Shown: one piece after another, positions 44,501-53,643 of the stretch
Numbering within the stretch: position 1 is the first letter of the stretch
Layout of the letters: each line of letters begins with the position of its first letter
NCBI GenBank assembly: GCA_015039315.1
Contig: WIDE01000094.1
Location: forward strand, 74,920-128,562
Source of the DNA: Clavulina sp. PMI_390
Lineage: Eukaryota; Basidiomycota; Agaricomycetes; Cantharellales; Hydnaceae
Direction: 5' to 3'
Length of the DNA stretch: 53,643 bases
Program-made: the position numbers and the translations under genes
The notes under the pieces: model-generated
Told to the model about the DNA's origin: nothing
What the model saw: only the letters and a program-made list of their open reading frames with translations
The model's database searches: none

Positions 44501-46345
44501 CAGCTCTGGGATGTGAGAACAGGGAAGTCAACTGGGAAACCAATTGTCTGTCATAAGAATTGGGTTAACTCAGTTGCATTTGCTCCAGGTGACTTAGTTG
44601 TAGCCTCAGGCTCTGAGGATGGCACAATCTGTCTGTGGGATGTTAAGTCCCATAAGCAGAAGAGTTTGGCACTTGTAGGCCACAAGCAAGGAGTCACATG
44701 TGTAGCATTTTCCCCCAGTGGCACCATTCTTGCATCCAGTTCTAATGACAGCACCATCTACCTGTGGGATACTGTTAGTCATGAGGCAATTGGAAGCCCA
44801 CTTCTGGGCCATGAGGGCCCAGTCAAATCTCTATCCTTCTCCCCAGATGGTAAACTACTGGCTTCTGGCTCACATGACAAAACTGTCAGGCTGTGGGATG
44901 TTCTGGGGCATGCACCAATAGGAAACCCTCTTAGAGGTCACAGGGATTCTGTCAGATCTGTGTCTTTCTCTCCCAATGGCACCACCCTTGCATCTGGCTC
45001 TGATGACAATACCATTTACCTCTGGGATGCAAAGTCTTATCAATCCAAAGGTAGTCCACTCACGGGCCATGTCCGTGGAGTTATTGGTGTTGGATTTTCA
45101 TCTACTGGAGCTTTCCTAGTCTCTGGTTCTAGGGATAGAACAGTCAGGATATGGGAAATTGAGACTAGTGAAGTTATGCTGGGCACTAAAACAATGAGTC
45201 ACAAGGCAGGAATCACCTGTGTGACATTCTCTCCTGATGGTGCAGCTCTGGCTTCTGCCTCAGAGGATGCAGCTATCCAGCTCTGGGATGCCACATCATA
45301 TACTGCCATTGGGAAGCCCCTGGCTGGCACTGGCAACATGATCACCTCATTATCATTTTCCCCTGACAGCATACTTCTTGCCTCTAGCACCAAAGGTGGG
45401 GCTGTTCAGCTATGGGATGTCCCTTCTCAAGCCCCAGTAGGGCAACCCCTTGTGAAGCACAGAAGTGCTGTTACCTCCACTGCCTTTTCTCCAGATAATG
45501 TGCTCTTGGCCTCAGCATGCAAGGATCGCACTATCCAGCTGTATGGTCTCCAGTCCAATATGACAACTGTGGGTGTATTACAAGGCCACAAGCATTCAGT
45601 GAATTCTATTTCATTTTCTCCAGATGGGGCACTCCTTGCATCTGCTTCTGATGATAGGACCATACAGCTCTGGGATGTTCAATCTTGTACAATCAGGGGA
45701 GGCCCTCTCATTGGCCACAGTAATTGGGTCACATGTGTGGCATTTTCTCCAAAGGGTGTACTTCTTGCATCTGGTGCAAAGGACAACATGGTCAGAGTCT
45801 GGGATGTACAGTCTCCAGTGCCAAAAAGTACTCCTCTTGCTGGTCACAAGGATGCTATCACATCAATCGCATGGGCTCCCAGTGGTGCAGTGATTGCATC
45901 TGGATCACTAGATAAAAGAATCCTCCTATGGGATGTAGAATCTCATACAACAAAAGGAGATCCACTTGTTGGTCATGAAGATGCTGTAACATGTGTTGCA
46001 TTCTCTCAAGATGGCACAAAGCTTGCATCTGGGTCTCATGATTGCACTGTGAGGATATGGAATGTTGAAATGACCTGTGTCAAGCTGATCCCATCAAATG
46101 CCAACTCTCCTGCATTTTCCCTCCCTTTCTATTGGAATCTATCTCCAGGAGGTTGGCTCAAAGGGCCCAAAGGTGAACTTATTCTGTGGATTCCTTCTGG
46201 CTACAGGGCAGCTCTGCATGATCAGAGACTAGATCATGTGTTAGGATGGGGAGAAAAATCACTAGTGAAGTTGAGCTTGGATCACATGAAGTTGGGTAGT
46301 AACTGGGCTGAGTGTTATACTCCACCAGCAGCTCATTTTCATTAG
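41595..46345 (+). CDS. NLR-type STAND protein: helical region, NACHT, 14 WD40 repeats
   Basis: Exons 41595-41798 (or from 41578 if fused upstream), 41862-42117, 42156-42341, 42400-44024 and 44078-46345 give 1512 residues without the fusion. An alpha-helical region of ~220 residues precedes the NACHT ATPase, with Walker A GVAGSGKSS and Walker B IIIDALDES. A winged-helix/helical linker follows (PLPLHISFLEFLQD region). Then come 14 WD40 repeats of 43 residues (FSPDGxLLASxSxDxTIxLWDV), enough for two seven-bladed propellers, and a GWLKGPKGELILWIPSGYR tail typical of fungal NLRs. Such proteins act as cytosolic switches in self/non-self recognition or programmed cell death: ligand binding to the repeats opens the NACHT for oligomerisation. 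From ~41815 onward the gene is strongly CpG-depleted yet fully open. Confidence 0.93.
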
Positions 46346-47140
46346 TGTTCTTTTGATAGCTGCCTTGCAATAGAGTTGCTCATATTTTAATGCATATATT
46401 CTCCTCCTACAATGATATGTGTCTATGAGCAGGCAGGCAAAGGATTCTATGACATCAATTCTGAAAGGAAGATAAGGACAATCAATATTGTCATAACAAC
46501 ACTAGGAAAGTCCTGGAGCACAAACTACCAAAGGCAGGGGTCTATTTTTTAATATAATGTTTCTGAGAATGAAACAAATTCTGAGTCAGGCAAGCATATT
46601 TATATGCCAAACTATCAAATTTTGTTAAGGAAGCCATTTGTGTACATTGAACCTAGCACCAAGCAAAGGCTGCCTGTGGTATGGCAGGCTTCTGGGCAGA
46701 TGATATTGCTATGGCCATGATGGTTTGCTGATTTGTGAATGACAGATATGAAACTTTGGGCCTGGGTCCAGAACTGGATTTGACTGTGCCCATCAGTTGT
46801 CATATTTATGGGAAAGATCAAATCATGTATATGTCATCCAAGGTTGGTAACAAAGGGGAAGTTGATCTGAGCTAGCTAGAGTGAGCAAGAGGAAGCTTCT
46901 GGTAATTTTTGAGAAGTGGATATTGATTGCCTTGCCTTGGTTATGGGTCCTAGGCTTGTCAAGTGCCTATTCCACAACAGTGTTAACAGACCATGTAATG
47001 ACCCCACAGAAATTCCAGTTAGGTTGTAAACACATAAATTACTACAAACATATATGTACAGCTGCAGTGCTCTCATCTCTCTAAAGAGATGTCTACATAT
47101 ATACATAGAGGGTACATCATCAAAGAGGTAATAGGGGCAA
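41815..47140. other. CpG-depleted block
   Basis: CG dinucleotides nearly vanish: by eye about 4 in the 2.2 kb WD40 exon and none seen in 46346-47130, against dozens per kb on both sides. TG and CA are abundant. The left edge falls at the first intron of the NLR and the right edge about 800 bp past its stop, just before the dsRBD gene. The pattern fits long-term methylation of CpG with deamination, or import from a different base context. Confidence 0.85.
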
Positions 47141-47278
47141 GAAGCGGGCTTTTTAGTCCAGCCTTGACCGTACTACCATCGAAAAAAGGCAAGATGAGAC
47201 AGCAAGATCAAAGAAAAAGGGGCAAATGGTGGGTGAAAAGTTCTATGTCTATCTGAACACATTGCTACAGTCTCATGA
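46346..47278. other. 3' flank of the NLR gene
   Basis: About 930 bp without a gene, almost all inside the CpG-depleted block. CpG returns near 47141. Confidence 0.55.
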
Positions 47279-47701
47279 TTAGAATGGAGGCGTCATGCGA
47301 TAGCCATTGGCAATCAGGTATGCCTTTGAAGCCTCGTTCTTGGCCCATCCTTTCTTGTGACCGAAGCCTTGACCCTGGAGTACTCCATCCACTATCGGAG
47401 TTGGTCAGCAGCGTATTAGGAGAGTCGAAATCGCTGGTGGGATACATCCAGGACCTACCGTAAAGTAGCGCCTCCCACAACCTTTCCCCAGTTTCAGGAT
47501 GGTCAAACCGTTGACAAACCTAATTATTAAGGTTGGCGCCCTCCTCTCGAGTTGAGTAACAAAAGCAACCACTCACAAAATCAATCGTGAATTGATGTGT
47601 TTGTTCGACATGGTTATGGAGAAAATTGGTATACTCGAACTCTGGATCTGCTTGTCGTTAGATTATCATCGACGACGCATGGAAACAATGATCGCACCCA
47701 T
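47279..47701 (-). CDS. Very small stand-alone dsRNA-binding-domain protein (82 aa)
   Basis: Four minus-strand exons: 47701-47698 (ATGG only), 47647-47577, 47519-47459 and 47391-47279 (83 codons with stop). The first exon holds one codon plus a base, so it is the least certain part. The product begins MDPEFEYTNFLHNHVEQTHQ and contains GERLWEALLYVDG, then GQGFGHKKGWAKNEASKAYLI, matching the last two-thirds of a dsRBD. In that fold the GxGxxKKxAKNxAA motif opens the final helix and contacts the dsRNA phosphates. Nothing else is present, so it would be a minimal dsRNA binder or competitor. It lies just past the NLR's CpG-poor block in normal-CpG DNA. Confidence 0.65.
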
Positions 47702-48123
47702 GATACTAAATTTGACGACGACAAAGGAAAGACTTCAGTGGTCTGAGAAGCGGCTGGCGCGGCCGTTGAGGGATGAGCTGAGGGAGAATTGGCCTTTCAC
47801 GCCACCTTTTGAACCCGAAGGCGTCGCGACTACCAGCGGTGTACCGCCAGAGCAAAGCATTGCATTTCTCCACCGAGCAAGAGAAGAGGAGGTGTGTAGT
47901 CATACTGGCGGGCGGTAAGAAAGCCACAAAGCTACAGGATCTGGGCCCTCGCCATGGATTAGGAGATAGCGTGAACGAGCTGGAGGCGAAAGCTCGCGAC
48001 GATGAAAGCAGAAGCTTCATCCGCCGCCTAGAAGCGAGAAGAGATCCAAGCATTGAAGCTATCATGGGGATAGTGAGAGATGGTGTTGGTCTAGATTATC
48101 ACAGACGGAGGCCAATACCATGA
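47688..48123 (+). CDS. Possible small charged protein (129 aa, two exons)
   Basis: Exons 47688-47891 and 47938-48123 join in phase 0 across a 46 nt intron. The product is rich in Arg, Glu and Asp (KRLARPLRDELRENW, VNELEAKARDDESRSFIRRL) with predicted helices and no recognised domain. Its start overlaps the first exon of the opposite-strand dsRBD gene by 14 nt, so one of the two 5' ends may be wrong. It may be a fragment of a larger gene. Confidence 0.35.
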
Positions 48124-48268
48124 GCTTTGGGTGTTTTAGAGATAACTGGCAAGGAAACAGTTCTTGGTACTTTGGTAGGGAATGTACTGTGGGAGCGATT
48201 GTAGGCATCTAGATAGTATGGAGCCTTCAGAGGACTTTGAATCAGATTGTTCTATCCAGCCGATCGAG

Positions 48269-48732
48269 TTACGCTCCATAACGAGCGAATCCAGCTAACG
48301 AGCATGGGCCCACTGAGATTGGGACAGCAGCTGGAACGGATGTAAATTTTGAGCAAGAAAAGAGACAGGAGAGAGACAGGATCCAGTATTCTCGCAATAG
48401 GGGGGCATTTGTTCCACAATCTTCAGCGTCAGAGATTCGATAAATGGTGGAAGCAGGAAGTGGTGGCACGGTCGCACAACACAGCCAAATAGGTCTGGAG
48501 CCCCTCCGCATCTCATTTTGGTTACCTCCTGTCTCAGGGAACCTCACCCAGCAACATTTGACACTGAACTGCACTGGTGGCGGCTCGTTTGCTCATTGTA
48601 CTGCATTCTGTGAGCGCCGCTAACACTATTAACGACTGCGCGGCAGGTGGAGGTAGCTTCGCGAACAGTCGGCCTCATTTCGTCAAAGAGAACACCTCCC
48701 GGTATTCCTGTGTACTCGCCGAGAAACGTCAT
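48269..48732 (-). CDS. Weak two-exon ORF of unknown function (136 aa)
   Basis: Exons 48732-48548 and 48494-48269 keep frame through a GTGAGG donor and a CTCCAG acceptor. The first exon starts at a true ATG (MTFLGEYTGIPGGVLFDEM). The second exon is rich in Ser/Leu/Cys and hydrophobic near the C-terminus. No family is recognised. A second ATG-started stretch (49015, MSSASTLPSARSTVSPPTP) upstream may be an earlier exon, but no in-frame join was found. This could be relict sequence. Confidence 0.2.
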
Positions 48733-49015
48733 GCCCTCTATTGGGCTTCAAGAGGTTTCAGTGGGGGTATGAGAATGAGTCAAAAATATAAGATCCAGAA
48801 TCATATTGAATGGGCGCGTGATTCGTATCAACATTCGGTCCGTGATGTTTCCGTAGCGAGGTGACGGGTTGACACATACAATAGCTATGTGGTGGAGCAA
48901 CGGAGGGCGGATCCGTCAAGCTTTGACGGAGCAGGTCATCCGCGGCAGTGCCACAGGAGGGAGTCGGCGGTGAAACTGTGGACCTAGCGGAGGGAAGGGT
49001 GCTGGCGGAAGACAT

Positions 49016-50610
49016 GGTCTAGAGTGGGATGGGCTAGGGGCATCACAGAATTGAGTGAACTGTAGGAACTTCGATGTTGGGTATTATGGAAGTGAGCGAT
49101 GAGTAGGAAACGAGTGCGGAGTGACCGTACCGATTCCGATGATTGTGCCTTGCAAGATAGAGATTCGGGTCCCAAACGCCCGGGCCGATACTATGAAACT
49201 CGTATACAGGTCTATGAATTAACTGGCGATGTCATAGTGTCGTCAGTGCCTCACATTGTTGAGCGCCGACAACCGCGCGTCTATGCAAAATAATAGGAGG
49301 TGAACGAGCTGACAGAGAAAAGGGGCCGCGGATGCTCGAGGCGCGTTGTGTTCTTTACTGGAGGAGTGGGGCCGAGGCCCAGTTGGCGGCTTTTGGGGGG
49401 TCGCTCGAGACTGCGAAGGCGATGAGGGACAGAATCAGAGGCGTGTCGCACGTGCTGCATGCACCTGGAGTGAGTCGTCGATATGAGGCTGTGGGAGGCG
49501 CGAATCTTAGCTTCCCGGCGGGATGCCAGGAAAGCCGAGAGTAGCTCACGGGTGATCCAAGCTGGTGGCGGGGAAATGGATTCGAGGATTCGGTGGCGGA
49601 GAAATGAGGGGTTCTTTGTGTCGGCAACATCAATGAGAGAAGCGCTCTATCAGTAGTGGAAGTTCCGTTTACACGAGAGCGGGGCAGGTTTCATAAGAAC
49701 TCATGAAATCTGCAGATCACAGAATGTTAGTGCAGGCGAACCGGCGGGGGGGATCCCCAAGACGTGGTCAGGTTCATGGCCGTCACGCCTCCGCAGTGCC
49801 GCAGTCCCACCAGAAAAGCGACCTAAAGATGACCCGAGCCATATACAATCATGATGTACCATTGCAAGAAATGCTTTGTGGCCACGCTAACGCAGATTGC
49901 GGAAGTTTGGATCGACGCCGACACTCATACATCCAAACACAAATACCAATACTCCCCTGTTCGTTGCAGCTCTGCTGAACCCACTTGCATCCGAATAAAA
50001 CAAGATAATAGCGCACACGTAAAATAATTCTACCAATCGGCCCATTCTACGACTCCGACTCGAGCTAATCAATGGCCTAGTCTAGGGCAGCCGATGAACA
50101 CAGCAGGCGCCTGAGCTACGGCGTCCATTCAGCAACACTTCAAATAACAGCCCACGTATACCCCTCACGACCCAGTTCATATGATCGTGGTCTGTAGTAA
50201 AGGTTCCAAGCGAGCTCAGATACTAGAGACAATACGAGTCAGTATTCGGCTCCCCCACAATTTAATTGGCGAGCTATCATTACCACCTCGCGACCATCTG
50301 AGGCCGTGAGATCAATGGAGTTGTGGGATAAAGGAGCCTCACTTGCGCGTTTGGGCCGAGAGTAGAGCCCTGTGATAGTTAGGGACGTCATTGCTTGGCA
50401 CCTCTTTCGAAACACGTAGGCCGTCAGGATGTCACCGACAAACATACATCTTCACCAGTCCTGGCTTCAGGCGGCTGCTAGTGAAGCTTTCCTATCAATC
50501 TAATCGGTGATTTTCTTCGGTTGGCTGTGCTTACGGGTCACACGGCACGGCGATATGTTCTCTCACCAACCAGTGAGCATATCCGAGAGTCCTCGCCCTC
50601 CTCGCCTGAT
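49016..50610. other. Gene-poor interval before the second novel-domain gene
   Basis: About 1.6 kb. It contains one short ATG-started plus-strand ORF (49099-49293) with a basic start (MSRKRVRSDR) and no recognised domain. Otherwise nothing is supported. Confidence 0.4.
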
Positions 50611-51924
50611 ATGCCTCCGCAACCTTATTTCGAGATCGATGGTAAGTGCCCATTTTGCTCGTACGACGCACGAGAGCTGACGGCGATTCAATTCCCCAGA
50701 GGCAATCTATCGAAGTCCCAAACTCAAGTCAGGTCGCTCGTACCGTTTGGTGATCTCTTGGGGTATTTCAGATTCCAATGACGAAACTCAAGTCACCACA
50801 CGATCTATCAAGCCGAGTGGGGTCTCGAATGCCCTCCAATGTGTCTGGCACAATCCATCCGCGGGCAAACGGTTTGTCTTCTATGCTCCCGCTATAGTGA
50901 CTATGAAAGATCCTCACGTTATCGTCCTTAGGCGCTTTGTCGAGGGCCCTGCTCAAGCTACGATCAAGATTCAGTATCAAGATTTCCATGTTTTGTGGAA
51001 GGACGCCTGCACATTTCCATGGGACTGCTCGATGGATACTGAGACTACAGGTGCGTACCATTATTGTAATGAATGCACGGCGAATCCTGATGGTAAACAT
51101 TATAGAATTTCCACTCCTTGGTTCTAGGATTGGGGATCAGCTCGTCGTCCGCGCTGCTGTTGTCCGCAATGTCGTCGCTCCAGCACCACCGACAGCAGAA
51201 GAGCCTCCTGCTGCACCCGAGATGGAAATACCTGGTAAGCTGGGCTTAGTAATCCTTTCGGACTTCGTCCACTCATCTTCGTCACATTTAATCGTCTCTT
51301 CTCTTACACCTTGTGCTACCTACACGCTCCGCCGCTATTGTTCTATTGGTCTGTTGCTGGTCCCAAAGTCCACGTCCCGGAACCGCCCGCGGAAGTAGTT
51401 CCTGCTGCTGCCGGGAATGGGAACCCTCGTACGTGTCCTTGACAATCACGCTCTTCCAGTGACATTAGCCTCACCATGCTGATATTTTGCATCTTGCACC
51501 TGCATATTGGTTTGGTTGCGGTGTGATTTGTCAACTGTAAGTAATCCATGATGCTCATGCTGCCGCCAAGCTGATGGGTTTCGTAGCATGAAGAACGGCA
51601 ACCCCAAGACAATGACCCATTTGACAATCTTCTGCCATGGGAGAAAACTATTCGGATTGATGACGTTGCTGTGGAGGATCGCTGGTATGTGATCGTTCGT
51701 GGTCTCGCGCCAGGGGTGGTGCACGGCCTGTAAGTGTTTCATCAACCACCTCCTTAGGAGAAATTTCGATATGATAATATTGATTCTATTCCAGTGACAA
51801 CTACAAGGAACGCAGAGGCGGGCATCGGCAATCGTATGCGCGATGGCGCCCTAGCCAGGCATCGGCGATCGACTCGTGGGAGAAGGTGCAAGCTCAGGGG
51901 GACGACAGACGTCTTCCGAGCTAA
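50611..51924 (+). CDS. Novel beta-rich domain, copy B, plus an RNase H1 N-terminal-like region (258 aa)
   Basis: Exons 50611-50641, 50700-50871, 50932-51050, 51106-51234, 51369-51428, 51594-51729 and 51795-51924 give 259 codons with the stop. The first four encode the domain shared with 40882 and 53017: PYFEID, YRSPKLKSGRSYRLVISW, LQCVW and SAGKR, then RFVEGPAQATIKIQ, FPWDCSMD and GDQLVVRAAVV. A Pro/Ala-rich linker follows. The last two exons contain DRWYVIVRGLAPGVVHGL and a GH-x-x-SYARW stretch. Their spacing resembles the RNase H1 N-terminal (viroplasmin-like) domain that binds RNA:DNA hybrids in other proteins. That assignment is tentative. Exons 2 and 3 (172 and 119 nt) match copies A and C exactly. 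The acceptor of exon 6 was chosen to keep frame. Confidence 0.65.
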
Positions 51925-53016
51925 AAGTCTCTGTCCTCCGTTCTACAGGGAAATTGGCGCTTACTTCCCGCAGTTGTTCAGTTATGTTACTGCCCATCAA
52001 TTCTGCCTCAACTACTGTAACTTTTACAATGCATCACAATATATATGTGTTGATCCGTGCGCATGCAGTCCAATAGAGGATAATTCGGGGTAAGGTAGGG
52101 GAAGGGTGATAGCAGACATTGAGTCATATATAGGACTTTGAGCCATGTCAGCGGAAATGAATTATATATGAGATCTGAACCATCATAGGAGAGGAGGTCG
52201 CTCTCGAGCTGTGTAGAGCGCGTCAATGCCCATGACTGGGAATAGACTAAAGCGAGGGGGGTGGGCCGGAGCGGTGGTTGGGTAAAATGCCAGGCAGCTG
52301 ATTTACATGTGCGTTGACATACTCATTCCCAACGCAGACCCTTGCCGGAAAGAAAGCGGTGACAGGAATTGTGGAAGCTGGCGTGTAACGATGAAACAAG
52401 AGAGAGAAGATCGATGCCAATGTGGAGGGTTGAGAAGAATGCTTCGTGAGCGAGAGGGCAAGATCTTGCAAGGTCGCTGCTGGGACATACTGCTCGCTAT
52501 GAGGAGGAATTCTGGGCTTCGAGCCCGTAATCAAGCATTGTGGTTAGTGATCATGGTAGGGGAGGGCGAAAGATGAGAGATTGAAGGGAGTTATGGATGA
52601 TTAGCTTAGCTACCAAGACAAGCGGGTGCACAATCATCAAGGCTAGTCGATTCATTTCCCTGAGCAGGGCCAGATCCACCTTTGATCCAGGTCTACGCGG
52701 ACTCATGTTCCTTGAATGGCATTACAGGACCGTAGTGAAGGCAGATCTTCAAGCTGCCGCGGAGGTAGACGCGGCGGCGGAGATCCAATTATGGTGATGA
52801 CTGAAGGAGCACAAGCTGAGTAGGTTGGATAGTTTACCGCTTGTCGTGATAGGCTTGAGAGAAAGGGACGACAGGATCCGGATATGTTCGTGAGAACGAG
52901 TCAGGCGGTAGTGAGACGGTTGTTTAGAGGGTGTTGTGACAGTGCTCAGTGTGATCAACAAATCAGCGTTTATCACAATAACTCAGCTTCCGAATCAGAT
53001 TATCGTCTTTTCTACT
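51925..53016. other. Intergenic region, with a possible minus-strand exon near 52247-52520
   Basis: About 1.1 kb. On the minus strand, 52520 to the stop at 52247 reads as about 90 codons of even composition (contains SIFSLLFHRYTPASTIPV), which could be the last exon of an unplaced gene. No join was found and no family recognised. Confidence 0.3.
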
Positions 53017-53643
53017 ATGTCTCTTCAGAGCTTCTTTGAGATCAATCGTAAGCAAAACTCTATCTTTTTGTAGCCGGAACCGTGTTTTTGATCAACTCTC
53101 AGAGGCCGCGTATCATAGCTCCAAGCTCAAGCCTGGCCGCTGGCATCGTTTAGTGATCTCATGGAGCCCTCCTGATTCCAAAAATCAGACCGAAAGTGTG
53201 ACCGAGCGTGTGAAACCCACTGGTAATCCCAACAAGCTGCAATGCATATGGCCCGATCCATCAGCCGGCAAACGGTTCGTCTGCTCAGCTCTGACAGGAG
53301 CTCGCGAGATTTTAAATTGCACGATTTAGCCGATTTGTGCAAGCTCCTGCCCAGGTCATTTTCAAAGTTCAGCACCACCCGGCTCCGTTGGTGTGGACCG
53401 ATGTCTGCATTTTCTCGTGGGATTGCTCCATGGATATTGATATCACTGGTACGCGGATCAGCACTCCCGCAATGCTTGGTGAATCATCATTTAGCGGTGC
53501 TTTTGTAGATATTCTGCTTCCCGGAACCAGGGGTGGTGATCAGCTCAGTCTCCAAGCTACTATTATTCACAGTCTTCAGATGCCAACCACTACAGGCTTA
53601 CTTGCTGTCAGTCTTGAGAATAATATACCCGGTGAGTCTTTTT
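53017..53643 (+). CDS. Novel beta-rich domain, copy C (partial, runs off the window)
   Basis: Exons 53017-53047, 53103-53274, 53330-53448 and 53509-53631, followed by a GTGAGT donor at the window edge. The product starts MSLQSFFEINQAAYHSSKLK and contains GRWHRLVISW, LQCIW, SAGKR, FVQAPAQVIFKVQ, SWDCSMD and GGDQLSLQATI. Exon lengths of 31, 172 and 119 nt and phases 1, 2 and 1 match copy B exactly. Without splicing the frame stops inside intron 2, which supports the model. What follows the domain (linker, enzyme, NACHT or nothing) lies outside the window. No known family recognised. Confidence 0.7.

Noticed and set aside
41815..47140. Repeat-induced point mutation as the cause of CpG loss.
   Set aside because: Classical RIP is described from ascomycetes, mainly hits CpA and normally fills genes with stops. 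Here the loss is specific to CpG and the frame is intact. Methylation-driven deamination or import is a better fit.

Overview
The window is nuclear DNA of a filamentous fungus, most likely an agaricomycete basidiomycete. The evidence is many short introns (about 45-90 nt, GT..AG), closely packed genes on both strands, lineage-typical F-box proteins, and a large NACHT/WD40 protein of the fungal NLR type. I cannot name the species; Cantharellales (Rhizoctonia-like) would fit but is a guess. No rRNA, tRNA, CRISPR array or complete transposon was found.

Layout. 1-6460 is gene-poor, with only weak small ORFs. 6461-9523 holds two tandem F-box paralogues on the minus strand. 9899-12480 (minus) is a larger F-box-like protein sharing a 207 bp divergent promoter with a two-RRM U1A/U2B''-type spliceosomal protein (12688-13785). 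14175-17704 (minus) is a long disordered Ser/Pro/Gln-rich protein spread over seven exons. 18417-20655 is a complex repeat field of about 15 copies of an ~83 bp hairpin-forming unit, arranged in higher-order blocks and followed by a 15 bp minisatellite. 20945-23805 and 24444-27345 are two tandem ABC half-transporters with 12 exons each. 27802-37391 is a housekeeping block: an Hst3/Hst4-type sirtuin, a membrane SDR dehydrogenase, complex I subunit NDUFB3 and DNA topoisomerase I. Topoisomerase I carries a recent tandem duplication of one intron plus exon that shifts the reading frame if both copies are spliced in. 37793-39258 is poorly resolved minus-strand coding sequence.

40882-53643 is the accessory end and the most interesting part. 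An NLR-type protein (helical region, NACHT, 14 WD40 repeats) lies in a sharply bounded, strongly CpG-depleted block (about 41815-47140). Directly upstream, and spliceable in frame to it, is a small beta-rich domain that recurs in two further genes (50611-51924 and 53017 to the window end) with identical internal exon lengths (172 and 119 nt) and identical intron phases. One of those genes also carries a region resembling the RNase H1 N-terminal (viroplasmin-like) hybrid-binding domain. A very small stand-alone dsRNA-binding-domain gene lies just beyond the NLR. I know of no described family for the shared domain. The cluster is a candidate for an undescribed NLR-plus-partner system, possibly linked to nucleic-acid sensing; that function is inference only.

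Exon models were built by hand from splice sites, reading phase and, where available, paralogue comparison. Total lengths were checked for divisibility by three.
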